Assembly: GCA_002803225.1 (NCBI GenBank)
Contig: NXFV01000912.1
Span: 1-64,000 of the forward strand
Reading direction: 5' to 3'
Length of the DNA: 64,000 nucleotides
Origin: Gamarada debralockiae
Taxonomy: Eukaryota; Ascomycota; Leotiomycetes; Helotiales; Hyphodiscaceae
Made by a program: the position numbers and the translations under genes. Under the pieces are notes generated by a model that was not told where the DNA came from, made no database searches, and was given only the letters and a program-made list of their open reading frames with translations. Positions 1-11,154 of the stretch are shown in pieces. Numbering within the stretch: position 1 is the first letter of the stretch; every line of letters starts with the position of its first letter.

Positions 1-112
1 TGTTGGGGCAGTCCTGCTCAGAGCTGACCACGGCAGCCCGAGGGGCAGCAGCAGTAGTAGCAGTAGCAGCCAAGGCTGGCAGGAGAGTGATGAGAAGGCG
101 GGCGAATTGCAT
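1..112 (-). CDS. 5' end of a small secreted protein gene (partial)
   Basis: The reverse strand opens with ATG at 112 and stays open for 37 codons to the window edge, so only the N-terminus is visible. It begins MQFARLLITLLPALA and continues with an Ala/Thr-rich stretch, then AAPRAAVVSSEQDCPN. This reads as a classical signal peptide (basic residue, hydrophobic core, small residues before the cleavage zone) followed by the start of a mature protein with one cysteine. A secreted small protein or enzyme is likely. The family cannot be named because the rest of the gene lies outside the window. Confidence 0.6.
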   Translation of the reverse strand, partial: MQFARLLITLLPALAATATTAAAPRAAVVSSEQDCPN

Positions 113-1101
113 CTTGGTGGTTGTTATAAAAGGTGGATGACTAAAATTGGATTGAATTCAAGTGGTTGATGTTCTCGATTGACAGGAAAGGGTGAGCTAC
201 TTTATAGGTTTTTTTGAGCATGTCCGGTCCTTCCGAGCCGGCCAGAATTTCTCCCTGGATTTTGTCAGACTGTGATAAAGTTTTCGTATTGATCTGTACT
301 TGGCGGTTTGCATTAACATGATAAAAATAAACCTCTCGGTTCTCTCTCTAGCTCATGCTCGCGTCTCTTATACTTACTCTCTCGCACTTGCCTCTTAGAT
401 AAAGTGGGACACTGTTTCTTATATTACCTATGACCTATATATGGCCAACTAAGGTGTGGGGTCTTCAGACAGGCGTTAGTCGTCTGAGCATGGGCCTGTA
501 AGCTCAAGGGAGCTTTGTCAAACGCTCTAACGTCATATGCACTTGCCTGATAAAGGAGGCCATTTGTAACCTATATAGTAAAGAGATAGGACTGGTTTCT
601 GGAATACAAGACGATCGACACCACTGGCCCCCAGACGGATGGAGCCGAAATGCATGGTTTGATACAGACGATCAGACGAACCCGAGCTCGTCCGAGAAGC
701 AGATTCCTGTATCAGGAAAACCTTAATTACGACCCTATACTCTTGGCCTTAAGATTCTCGTCACTAGTCGCAACACCCAAGCCGTGTGAAGAAAACTTTA
801 TTTGCTTCTCTTGTGATCTGCTACCTAGCTTTGTCATCCTAACAGAGGACCCCATCCGCAACCAGCCTCTAGCTTAGAGTCGCCAGAAACTAGCTCTGCT
901 GCATCTAACCCCTCTTCCCTTGACCTTATCCTAACCATGTCTGTAGAAACAAAGTAACATTTGTACACTGCGTTGCGCTCCCTCCGCGACAGGCCCACAA
1001 AGTCAGCAGGCTCGCGGTCCCCTAGTGAAAATCACGTGACTAGACCGGGCCCTACGCCCGGCCCCCTCGAGAGTCCTGACAGCACTCTCGTGCTATAAAG
1101 G
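113..1101. other. Upstream region of the secreted protein gene, no gene seen
   Basis: The first 300 bases are presumably the promoter and leader of the reverse-strand gene starting at 112. A 75-codon open frame at 650-877 has no recognisable family feature. A CACGTGAC box lies near 1033 and a TATA-like TGCTATAAAGG near 1091, just before the dispersed repeat, so that repeat may carry its own promoter. Confidence 0.4.
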
Positions 1102-1188
1102 GGCAAGGCAAGTCTGTCAGCTCTCAAGTAAATCCCTTTCGGAGACCGGATATGGAATCTCGCTGCCGAGTACTCCGCGGCATAGTCG
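1102..1188 (+). repeat. Dispersed repeat, inverted partner at 36081-36167
   Basis: This stretch aligns with the reverse complement of 36081-36167 at roughly 80 percent identity by eye. The shared core includes GATATGGAATC and GCTGCCGAGTACTCC. Both copies lie in zones full of broken genes, which suggests a degenerate transposable element. No coding frame was recognised, so the class cannot be given. Confidence 0.6.
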
Positions 1189-1360
1189 GAAAGGGCCTGA
1201 AAAGCCTTGCGATTAGGGCGAAAAGTCAGAAAAAGAGAAAGGGACGGGACTGGAGCTGGACCTCTGCCGGCTGCTGTCGTAACTCCTTCTCACAACCAAT
1301 TAGACAGCCCTTTGGCATTTCCGCTCTCAAGTAAATCCCTTTTGGAGACCGGATACGGGA
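1121..1360 (+). repeat. Pair of 37-bp direct repeats 203 bp apart
   Basis: Positions 1121-1157 and 1324-1360 both read CTCTCAAGTAAATCCCTTT followed by GGAGACCGGATA, with only one or two differences. The second copy ends exactly where homology to the broken aspartic protease starts. The arrangement could be an insertion with a target-site duplication, a local duplication, or a solo-LTR-like remnant. Confidence 0.6.
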
Positions 1361-2352
1361 ACTGATATTCCCATTGAATCTTCTGTTGCCCAGCTTTATC
1401 TCCGTGCAATCGTCTGCCAGCGGTTCAAGACGACATTCAGACTGGTGTACAACGACACCGCGGGGTTGTATTTGGTAAATGACACCTCCACGAAGAGCCG
1501 CTTTCCATGAACCTTGTCATAGAATTCACCCTTGCAAACAAGGCGTCTGGGGGAAACACGACCAAAATAATGCTCCTATACGCGGCCTTCGACGTCCAGC
1601 TTGCGGAGCCTTTGGCTTCAGGGAATACGACTTGTTACTTCCCACTCCAGAGAGCTGCGAACGACACTGGGGACGCACTGGGGAGGTCGTTTCTCCAAGA
1701 AGCTCACTTGACGGTGGATTATGAATGCAAGAACTTCTCCGTCAACCCACGTGTCTGGGATCTGTATGCAAGCTAGCACATCGCCTCCATCCTCTCTATC
1801 AATGCCGCCGCCTCTAACACCACTATTCCCACGTTCGCGAACAGCAACGAACCCAGCCAAGGCCTAAGCGGGTGTGCCATAGCAGGGATCGTAATCGGTA
1901 TCGCCCAATAACGGGTTGTTGCCTGGTTCTTCGTCATCCGACCTCGTCGCAACGCCACGGGGGGACTACACAATCGATCCACCAGCGTACAGTGCCATCG
2001 AAGCTGGCGGAGCCAATAAGGACCGAATTCTAGAGATGGAGAGACAGAACAAGTTCAACCACCACGAAGCAGAAGGCGATCAAATTTTCACACAAACAGT
2101 CACAGTATGGCGAAGGTGAGGTTGCAGACGCCGCTGAGCGCATTTGCTATGCCGGCGAGTGAGTTGGGGACACCGCAGGATAAAAAGCCAGAGATGTTGG
2201 GGATTGAGGCTTTTGGGATGCCACGGAGTAATGCGCCGGAGATGGGAGGAGTCGAGGATTGGAGGCGGGCGGAAATGAAGTTCGTAACGCGTCGCCTGGA
2301 GGTGGAGATGGTGCCAATGATCCGCGTGAGCACACCTGAAATACATATGTAA
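1358..2352 (+). pseudogene. Broken A1 aspartic protease, C-terminal third only
   Basis: Joined across frames, the translation gives the late part of a membrane-anchored fungal aspartic protease. In order these are FRLVYNDTAGLYLVND, then LGRSFLQEAHLTVDYECKNF (the conserved end of the second lobe), then a Ser/Thr linker and a membrane segment like CAIAGIVIGIA followed by RPRR, then a tail with AYSAIEAGG. The breaks are visible: a frame change near 1500, in-frame stops at about 1774 and 1909, a frame change near 1950 into the tail, and probably another near 2100. A Met/Pro/Glu-rich tail may run to 2352. The N-terminal lobe with the first catalytic Asp-Thr-Gly is absent. This is clearly non-functional. 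Confidence 0.75.
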
Positions 2353-2394
2353 TCATACATTAATTGATATTCAAAACTTGATGGAGAGGTGAGT

Positions 2395-3240
2395 CTAGAG
2401 CTCACCTAATGGTAAGAATGATTTGAACTTTCCCAAAGAACACTCCAATTCTCCGCCTGAGGGTAAGAGAATGCCGCAAATAGCAGCGCTCTTCTGAGAA
2501 CCAAGACCATTCGAGCTTCCGTCAAGAACTAGGAAGCTGGCGATTAAGGTAGCAACGTACAGGGAGCGGTTTTCGAAGGGGGTGAGAAGAGAGGGTGTTT
2601 CTTTAGATATGAACCAGCCGATGACGACGACGGTGACTGCTGGTGGTGTGTTAGTCCTGATGTGGTACAGAGTAAGAGAATGGATGGAAATGGGGCTTAC
2701 CAATTTGGTTGCAGGAGCCAACAGACCTATGTCGGCCTTTCTGCGACGCGTGAGAATTAAACCAGTATGTCGTTTCGAGGCATCTCGCCATGCCGGAAGC
2801 AGGAAAGAGCGCAAAGAACAACGCAAAAACAATCAAAACAACACCACTTATCTCCTCGCATTGACCAGGGTTATCAACTCAACAGACGGCGATAAGGTCA
2901 GCATATTAACGCATGACGTACTCTCCAGCCGCAACTATTTGCGGACGACCTAGAGGCCCTACTCAAGGAAGCTTGATGTGGGGTTCAATATTGTCGCAGA
3001 ATCTCCCGCTCTTCCTCTGGAGTATGTGAGTTATCGTTGGGTGCATGATGAAGGTGTCCATTGATATCTGATGTTTGTTGTTGGATGTGAAGGGGAAGAA
3101 GGGAAGTTGTGGTGGTGGGAAGGAATGATGTCGGCGGACAGTTCCTAGTTGGGAAATTGATGCCCGTGACGCGCTAAATTCAGAGGCTTTAGCGACATGC
3201 CTCCCTGGAAATTTAGCGACCTTCACTAATTCGTGCGCTG
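2395..3240 (-). pseudogene. Possible relic of a membrane protein gene
   Basis: Several reverse-strand frames carry hydrophobic helices, for example IVFALFFALFPASGMA near 2830-2780 and YVATLIASFLVLDG near 2560-2520. An acidic segment TPEEEREILRQY lies near 3000. No single frame with sensible introns joins them and stops interrupt each route. I read it as a decayed membrane-protein gene, but the family was not recognised and chance open frames remain possible. Confidence 0.25.
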
Positions 3241-3400
3241 AACTTGAGTATTCTACGTTGTAAAGATTGATGAGATTGCCTTAAAGGAGGGTTCGATACA
3301 GCGAATTTAAATACTCAAAATTCCTAATTATGTGTACATCAAGAAGAATATGGGTTGTCTAATCATTCTTTAAAACTCAGCAACGGCGATCTGGAACCTT

Positions 3401-5519
3401 TCAGTCTTCAACCGCAACAAGATCCTCTAGTTGTTCAGCAGTCAATTTCAACTCATCGCCATTCTTGCACGCAGCGAACACAAATCGATCCCATCTAACA
3501 ATCACATATCGTGTATCGAGCCCCAAGTCCTTTCTGATACGATCTAAATTGTAGAGTAATGGTGGTGGTCGTTTAAAGGTTAGCTTACTCGCATCTTCTG
3601 TGAGTCCAGCAGTAGTGTATTCTTCTGCACCTAGGACTCGGATGATGTTGGCCTTTGGAGTCGACAAGCTCGAGATTTCAGCAAGTGGTACTGCTGGCGA
3701 TCCACCGTGAACGATGTAAGTAGCGTCTGACGGATTTAATAAAGTCTCAGCTGATCTGGAGAATGGAGGAGCGTGACGACTTGAAAACCCTCTTTCTTGT
3801 CCAACCTGAAAACAGTATCATTCGTAAAACTCGGGATCACCGGCGCTGCCCCATCAATCGGCGCGCTGAACACCCGCAGAAACGACTTCCCACCTCCATA
3901 CCTCGGCAGAAAAGGCATTCCAGGCATCCAATCGTATCTCATTATGCTTTCTCTCCTCCCACAAGTTGAAGATTGTGCTTCCATGATGGTATGAGCTGGA
4001 TTGCCCAGAGATGCCAGTTGCGGATGAAAGCTTTGAGGAGAGAGGGCTCGTTGCAGAAATTGCCGTTCTCGATTGTGGAGGCGAGGGAGCGCTCGAGTCG
4101 TTGCTTCCGTTCGTTGTACCATCCGGCGAAGAGAGATTCGTAGTTCGCGAATGAGAGCTGGATAGCGAGTTTGAGGCGCCAGGAGAGGGATATGGCGCCG
4201 CGGAAGCCGGAGGCTATCCCTTGACCGCCGACTAGGATCGTTGTTTAGAAGTTGAATAATGGAACGAGAGAAAAGGTCTTACATGGAGGGAAGACATGAG
4301 CTGCATCACCGCAGAGAATGGTGCGGCCCAGAGCCCACTTGTTGCAACTTCATGCGGAAAGCGAGAAAGGTCGAGATCGTATACATTCGATGCAGTCTAG
4401 GGGCCAAGAAACGTCTTGGGAAAGCCTAACCTCATAAGCGATTGAACTTTGGTATTGGGAAGGACTAATCCCAGTATCTACTTCCCGGGTGCGTCAAATA
4501 TGGCATGATAATCTTTCTTGTCTCTTTTTCTGTCGCCATTTTCTGACCATCTTCATTATTCTTGATCGCAAACTCGAATCTCCATAACCTGTCCTCGGTC
4601 TTTTCAAATCTACCACAGACCGATGGTCTAGCTGGGTCGCAGATGAAATTGAAGTCACGGGGAAAGAATAAATTGTAGACGCCTTCGGGAATATAACCTT
4701 GAGACCAAAGAGGGAAATCGGGATGAGACTCTGGAGTCGGCAACGTGAGTCGGTGCCACCCATACTGCTTCGTATCGGAATTTATTGCACCAGGAGTAAG
4801 CTTCCAAATCGTGTCACAGATCGACTGGACTTACTTGTTATCCTTTTCCATTGTGTACCCTTTGGCTCCAGATACTTCTTTCGAACAAATCCAGTTTTGC
4901 CATCTGCCCCCACTAAAAATTTGGCTTTGATTGTGCGTCTTTCCCTGCAGCAGATTCATAATGGACATGCACATTATTCTCGTCCTCCCCGATTGCTACA
5001 ACTGTTGCTCCAAACCGAAGTTCACCGATTTTGGGGTCGCATGCTGCCTGTAGATGTTTCTGATTGACGGTTGTTTGTGACATATGAATCAAGGGTGGCC
5101 AGTACCACCCTCGATCTGCGAAAAGTCCCCATCAGTCAAAGATTCTAGATATTTCCTGACATGGAAGTTTTCCTACAGTATTGTAATCCAGTTGAAGAAA
5201 AGGTGTCGGATTCAGACCGTTTCTCCATCAATGAATCGAATATACCCATTACTGCATCTAAAGTTAGGTCCAATTTCACAACACGTTGCACACCCCCGGT
5301 CCCGAGAGTCGAATGTCACTGATTTTGACCAATTTCTGTAAAGATTTCTTCGTAAATCCCAACGCCTTGTAAGCTTCGGATTCCATCTTCATCTAATGCA
5401 ATTCTCTCTAGAATTATGTGCCTAACGCCGAGTCTTGAAAGATTCGCCGACAGCAAAGCGCCTGTCGGCCCACAGCCGCTGATAACAACGTCGGTTGTAG
5501 TTATATCAATTGAATACAT
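3401..5519 (-). pseudogene. Broken FAD-dependent aromatic-type monooxygenase
   Basis: The reverse strand spells a PheA/TfdB-family flavin monooxygenase in pieces. It starts at 5519 with the Rossmann motif VVISGCGPTGALLSANLSRLG, then ALDEDGIRSLQGVG. Further pieces are NPTPFLQLDYNT, HMSQTTVNQKHLQAACD, KFLVGADGKTGFVRKKYLE (FAD-binding GD region), LPTPESHPDFPLW, CNKWALGRTILCGDAAHVFPP and GGQGIASGFRGA. It ends with KANIIRVLGAEEY at the C-terminus. The pieces lie in order but in different frames. There is a stop after FTEIGQNQ, a shift before LNPTPF, a shift before the GADG motif, a TGA replacing an expected Arg codon just before SCNKW, and shifts near 3960 and 3735. About ten residues after the first strand also seem deleted. 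Some gaps are real introns, but not all can be. Confidence 0.8.
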
Positions 5520-6343
5520 AGTGAAAATGGAATATATAACAAAGTGGAAGAAAAAAAGAGACTGTGGATTGTTCTGGGAAGATAAATTTCCAACGTTGGA
5601 CTATTTACGTGAATAAACAGCCCGCAAAGTGGCGGAGAACGCCGACAAAAGCTCACACGTGATGTGGAACACAGGATTAAGAAGGTACCGAATGGATAGT
5701 GTAGAGAACGAAGATGGAAAGTATAATCATGGGATACGGAAGGTGGGGGCCTTCCCCAGTTTCCGATAGCCCACAATGACATCTTGCGGGATATGTGGGA
5801 CGAGATGTGGGATTTTGGTGGAGCCGGCGGCCGGATAACAATTGATGCTGGTGACAGCCTGGCATGATCAACGACGCGTCTTGCACCGCATTAATTGGAA
5901 TCCTTCACCTCCTTCCAGCGATCCAATTCCGAAAGGTTCCTAGGAACGCAGACACCTAAGCTGTTCAATCAGATTGAGCAATTGAAATCCAGCATGTCGT
6001 TGGACGTCCTTAGCTCTCCAAAGAGCCTCTTAATCACCGAAAACGCCAGAGCGATTAATATCTTATGTTCTAATAATTAATGCGATAGTTGACCTGCCGT
6101 ATGATGAAAGAAGTCCTGGGTAGTGAAAGTTAAAGGCACTCCCAATTTTTAAGTTGGGCCCGGCTTTCCGGACTTCCTTCACCTCGACTTCGATTTTCAT
6201 CCAGTCCCTTCAAGAATTTTCAACGTTTCACCTGCAATTTCCGCGTGAATTGAACCGCGCTGTTAAGAGAAGGAGGATCCGATACCTGATGCCTAGTCAT
6301 CTTACCTCAATGGCCGTGTGCTTCTTCATCAACTGCCAATGAT
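5520..6343. other. Intergenic, no gene seen
   Basis: Only short unconnected open frames are present. None shows a family motif, and no repeat was recognised. Confidence 0.4.
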
Positions 6344-6584
6344 ATGGCCTCGCCATCAAGAACAAGGTCCGCCACACACCAAAGCGTGGATGATTCCAGC
6401 CGGAATGGTTCAATTGACACCAGCACTCGTTCCTCTAAAGTGGCCAAAGGACAACGATGTCAATATTGCGACAAGACATTCTCGAAGACTGAGCATCTTC
6501 TGCGACAAGAGCGAGGCTAATACCAAGGAGAGACCATTTCGATGTGAATTATGTGGCCAAGTACATGGGAGACCGCAGAGTTGA
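6344..6584 (+). pseudogene. C2H2 zinc-finger transcription factor remnant
   Basis: From ATG 6344 the frame reads MASPSRTRSATHQ and leads into CQYCDKTFSKTEHLLRQERG, then stops at 6520. One frame over, the next finger continues as TKERPFRCELCGQV until 6584. Together they match the start of a fungal regulator with two tandem C2H2 fingers joined by a TKERPF linker. The first zinc-binding His after HLLR is Gln here, the His pair of finger two is missing, and a frameshift separates the fingers. The large C-terminal regulatory domain was not found. It is a 5' gene relic. Confidence 0.65.
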
Positions 6585-7098
6585 CAGCCCACGCAGAGTG
6601 TTTTGGAGTTGTTTGCGTGCGATACTGCTGCTTGTCTGGTTGGCATTCCCGTGTATTTCTGAGGAAAGCAATTGAGGAGGTTGACGTGGACTTCAAGGTT
6701 CATGGGATGGAGAATATCATGTGAAATTCCGAATCTATGATAACTCTAAACATATAGCGAGCATTAAGCAGTATTAATTTTCCTATCCAATAAGATGACA
6801 TCAAGACCGTTGAGAGAAGACCAAATCGGCGAGCAAAAAAGAGGGTATGAAATTCGATCACATCTTCCACGCAAAGCTCAAACGCCTGTATCAATGCCTA
6901 CAATAAACACTAACATCTCCAAGTACATCCGTCAGTCATAGTCGCTACGAGCCCCGTTGTTGAACACCCCAACCAAAAATTCCCACCACAGACACTCACA
7001 GCGTTGGCACGCAATACTCCCTGCTCTGACTTCCTATCCGACCCCTCATACCTTCCACCCCGCCGAGGGCTCTCATAAGCAGGCGGCGGGCTACGATC
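6585..7098. other. Intergenic between zinc-finger relic and conserved gene
   Basis: No supported gene was seen. The last part is presumably the 3' untranslated region of the reverse-strand gene ending at 7099. Confidence 0.4.
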
Positions 7099-8900
7099 TC
7101 AACTTCTCGGCACGTTGTGATGTTTATACCTATCATTTGGCAACCACCCAACTCCAGAATCGGGAGTCCAAACTGAAGGCTGCTGGAATGGATCGGGTTC
7201 AAGAAAATCAGGGCTTTGGATGCGCTTGGCTTCGCGGTAGGGGTACGAGGTTTGAGTTCCTGGAGCTGGTGAACCGATGAAAGAGGAGGGCTCGGACTCG
7301 GAGTTGTGGGTGGGTTTGTTGACTATCATTAGATAGAGTACATCCTATGCCGAAGTCTCATCAGCATTGCGCTTCTGCCATAATTGGTTGGAGTCATACC
7401 TTCTTCATACCTATCCCCTTCAGCCCCTTAATCAAACCCTGATCCTCCTTGCCGGGTCCATTAACCATACCCCTCACACTCCTGATCAACCCCGGCCTCT
7501 CCGATCCCCTTTCCTCACTTGAACTCTTACTGGTAGAGCTGCTCTTCCGTTGTCGTTCCTTCCTCCCGTTCCTCTTGTCATCGCGATCCTTTGGTCTGCC
7601 AGTGATCAAAGAAGAAAGACCACCGCTGTTGGCGGGGTTATTGGGATCTCCCCAGCGGCTGCGGAACGTGGGTGCGGGGCCGGTGGAGAGGGTCGAGTCG
7701 GGGTGCTCAAACGCATATCTGGCTTGAGCTCTTCGATCCCCGTAGTCGGCGATAAAGTGGCCTATCTGTTTGAACTTGTTCTGTTGGCCAGCAGTAGGAG
7801 TGTGCTCGGGTTCTGGGAAGATGAGGGGTGCGCCGGTGGGAAGTTGTGGGGAGTTAAAGGACGGAGAGGTGGATTCGAAGGGAGCGAGTTTCGAGGTATC
7901 GGCTGTGTAGGTTTGCGAGGAGGTCGCGGGATTGTAAGTCATTACCATTGCGAAGAGACCGTGTGGTGCGAAGAGCTCGCTGTTTGCGCGGGTGAGAAAC
8001 GAGGTTGTTCTGCACGTAAAAAGACCGTCAGCACAAGTAATGGGGGCTGTTGCATGTTGATAGGAGGGCATGTTCGTATTCGAAGCGAATTTGGTGCGTG
8101 GTGATTTCCGAAGGATGGAAACATTATGAACTTACTTCTCCTCTGTTTGTGCGGTCTTCGCCATTCTCATGGCGACGGGAACGGCCATGGAGATCAGTAT
8201 GGGTGTGATACCTGGAGCAAAACCGACACCGAAGCCTGCGACGTTGACAGCGTCTAGGTATGGCGAAGACTGCAACCTTGTTAGTCGGAGTCCTCGTCCG
8301 AGAGCTTTGAGAACTGACCTTGCTCGACTCATTAAATGCATCCAGAAAGTTGAGGAAGGTGTACTGATCAATACCACACTCCATGAGCACAGGTGCATAA
8401 GCTCGCACCCATCCACGACTCTTGTCCTCTGGCCGTCGCTGAGGAATGATCACTGGATAAGGCAACCTTCCAAGAGGGCTTGACCGTCGAAGTGATGGAT
8501 GGACAAACGGTTGGTGAGAAAAGTAGTCGCCATTGACTACACCTTGAGTCAGTAGTTGAGGGTCGATGGGCATGTACTTGTCATCTCTTAGGATATCATC
8601 TTGGACTCTGTTTGAGAGGACTCTCTGGAAGTCGGCGTAGGACTGAAGTTCTTGGAAAGCCCTTGCGTCTCTTTGATTCTGGTGTTCGTCTGGATAGACA
8701 TTTTGAGGTCCTACGATGGAGTGACTTAGTATCTGTGAGTTCAGGACGGAGAAAGTCATACCGTAGGTCAAGTCTTGTTGGTAGTAAGAGGTAGTCCTTT
8801 TGCCAATGCTTTTATTGGTCTTGTTAGACGTCTGGTACTCTGCTGCTGCCTCGATGGCGAGACCGATGCCAGAGCTGAGAATGCCAACTAGTTTGCCCAT
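7099..8900 (-). CDS. Conserved fungal protein of unknown function, 506 aa
   Basis: Five exons fit one frame: 8900-8762, 8710-8319, 8269-8136, 8009-7400 and 7344-7099. They encode 506 residues starting MGKLVGILSSGIGLAIEAAA. The central block LPYPVIIPQRRPEDKSRGW, the segment YAPVLMECGIDQYTFLNFLD and the following glycine-rich hydrophobic stretch (GFGVGFAPGITPILISMAV) are hallmarks of a large ascomycete family without a known function. The Lys/Ser-rich segment near residues 365-400 is probably disordered. The last intron (7399-7345) joins MKK to DVLYLMIVNKP, a C-terminal motif also seen in relatives. Without that splice the frame would stop at 7394. The hydrophobic stretch hints at membrane association, which is inference. 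Confidence 0.8.
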
Positions 8901-10122
8901 GCTGAGGACAATATCTTGTGACGATATGAGGATGAAAGGTAGTTAGTAGATTTCGGGCTGCGTAATATCTTTGAGGATCTGAAAGATGCTGGTAGCTGAG
9001 AAGTGCTTAGAACATATTCGGATATTCGGACACGCCGACATAGATTCTCCCCTCACGCCAACAAACCACGATAGACCCAAAACTATATACCTAGGGCGGT
9101 ATCTCCCGCATGGCGATTTCTCTGGAACGTGAAATTGCGAGGTGGCCGAGCCAAACCCATCACGCGTCTGCGTATGGAAGAGGGAATCGTATCGTAAGTG
9201 CAGCCCAATTTTCTCGAAAGGCGGGTGCAGTATGGCTGCAGGTCATGGCATCCTATACTGACTTTGCACTAAACAAAGACAGGTTGTGGGTGGGAATCGA
9301 TTAGTGATAGAGACCATCGCGAGACGAGAGAGCGAGACAAGAGACAGAGAGTATCCTAGATACGGCAACTGGGTCGTACAGCTTAACAATTGCCTCATTG
9401 TGTCTTAGGCTACCTTGCGTTGGGGGAGAAGTTTTGGGGATGAGGCGAGAGATTTCGTCGCGGACGTCTGTCAAAGATTAAGCCTCCCGCGCGCTACGCA
9501 CTCCTATCCCAATTTGGGTCTCGCTCCCGCAAATCTCCCCCTGTTATAATCACATGACATTTATCAGTCGATGCTTGGCTGCTGACGATCGACTAAGCTA
9601 GATATAATAATCCCCGCTCTTGTTGGCAAATGAAAAGCTCTAATTTCCTTACCTAACAACTTGAACAGACAGGTCGTGGGACAAAATCCAATGAGCAGCT
9701 TAGTTGAAGTCACATGTCGAGCCCCACGTGTTTTGCTTGAGAGTGGAGTTGTCTGAAGTGAAACGAGGGGTTATTAGGTCAAGCAAAGTCTTCAATCTCT
9801 TCGATGGCCTTTGAACAGCCAACAACCCGTGTTAATCCAATAGCTTCATGAAGGGGACATTTCCAAGAGTGTATCTTGAAGAGTTCCAAGAACTAGCTTG
9901 TATATTCCGAAATGATTTGAAACTTTATTGAGTTTACTCGAACGTTTCTTATAAATACTAATTCAATATTAACAACCAAAGTCCCGTCTCTAAAATACAA
10001 ACTCATGTCTCATAATATTGGAATATTTGTACAGAGTTTTCCCGCCCAAGCATTGTCATTTCTGTTCCTGCCCCGTCTCGGTCTTCATTTCTAGAATCAT
10101 CCTATGCGACACTTGCTTCCCG
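8901..10122. other. Intergenic, promoter side of the conserved gene
   Basis: About 1.2 kb holds the promoter of the gene starting at 8900 and the 3' region of the gene ending at 10123. A 64-codon open frame at 9110-9304 is not supported. A GAGA-type purine run lies near 9330. A box-A-like TGGCCGAG near 9142 lacks a partner box B, so no tRNA is called. Confidence 0.4.
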
Positions 10123-11154
10123 TCACCGTGAGACCTGCAAGCGTGTACATGACAACGATAACAACTCCTCCAGAATGGCCATGAACAGTTGAACCAACGG
10201 CTTGCCTCCTTCAATCGAGAATGTTGGATCATTATTGAACGCGGCTAGAAGACTCCAAAGCAAGCGGATAGCTAGTAAAGGAATTGCAGCCAAAGCAGCA
10301 AAATAAATGCACTTCTCTACTCTAGGAGTATTTCCGACATCCTTCATGGTGATTATAACCAAGGTTGAGAGGAGGATGTAGGTGATCAAGAACATCAAAA
10401 CTCCAATCTTGGTGTATTTCTTGCCAGTTGAAACGTCCGAGTGGCTTGTGGTATCTGTCTCGTCAATTCCGCCAACAATGCAGAGAGTCGAGGCGAACAT
10501 CGTTGGAAGTTGTGCGATTTGAATGATGCGACTTCGTCGTGAATTGGCAGTGGCTCGGTTTGAGATGAGCTCTTGCCTACGAGTCTATTAGCTCAGACAA
10601 TGTGTGGGGATACGCATGACCTTACCCAAGGCCAACGACAGGGAGGCCAGAAAAGTTCACCTTCGGAAACTCGATGTGGTGCGCGGAAGGAACTTCATCG
10701 GTTCTAGATAAAGTCGTTAGGATGATTTATATCGCTTGGGCAGGATCGTGTACTGACATTCTCTTTAAAAGGCCTAAACTTGCCATCAACAGTGAGCTGA
10801 GACCCACGGATTGTAAAATGGCAGACCATTCTTGCCCCCTGTTTTAGCCTCCTTAATCGGGCCTAGCTTAGCCCCTATTTCTATCCGTATTTAACATCCT
10901 TCATACCTTACTTTTACTCTGCGATCGAGTCTATTTTCCCCATCCGATAATTCTGCTTCGGTCTTATTCGTGGGGTAATGAACGCTCTCAATCTTGAAGC
11001 CCGCACCGACAATACGGACGATACAGAAAACCGTAAGATAAATCCAACATAGTTGTTTCTGGAGCCCGTGGCGCACTACCACTATGACTGTGAGGATGAA
11101 GATGGGGATGTAGATCAAAGCTCGGCATAGCGATTCCTTCTGAAGTGTTACCAT
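10123..11154 (-). CDS. DUF7702-type multipass membrane protein, 286 aa
   Basis: Four exons fit: 11154-10907, 10838-10758, 10703-10626 and 10576-10123. The protein opens with a helix (ALIYIPIFILTVIVVVRHG) and continues with WIYLTVFCIVRIVGAGFKIE. A third segment, SAILQSVGLSSLLMASLGLL, is followed by a cytosolic loop. Further helices are VLMFLITYILLSTLVII and FAALAAIPLLAIRLLW. This order and spacing match fungal DUF7702 membrane proteins, whose role is unknown. The annotated end (LSLSCTRLQVSR) looks abnormal. Reading one base over from the preceding Glu-Glu gives VIVVMYTLAGLTV, a typical last helix of the family, ending at a TGA a little downstream. So either the allele carries a one-base frameshift or the sequence has an error there. 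Confidence 0.7.

Noticed and set aside
650..877. 75-codon forward frame
   Set aside because: No domain and no support from its surroundings.
7550..8104. 184-codon forward frame
   Set aside because: Antisense to the conserved 506-residue gene; Gly-rich composition only.
9120..9200. tRNA-like box A (TGGCCGAG)
   Set aside because: No matching box B, acceptor stem or anticodon arm could be formed.
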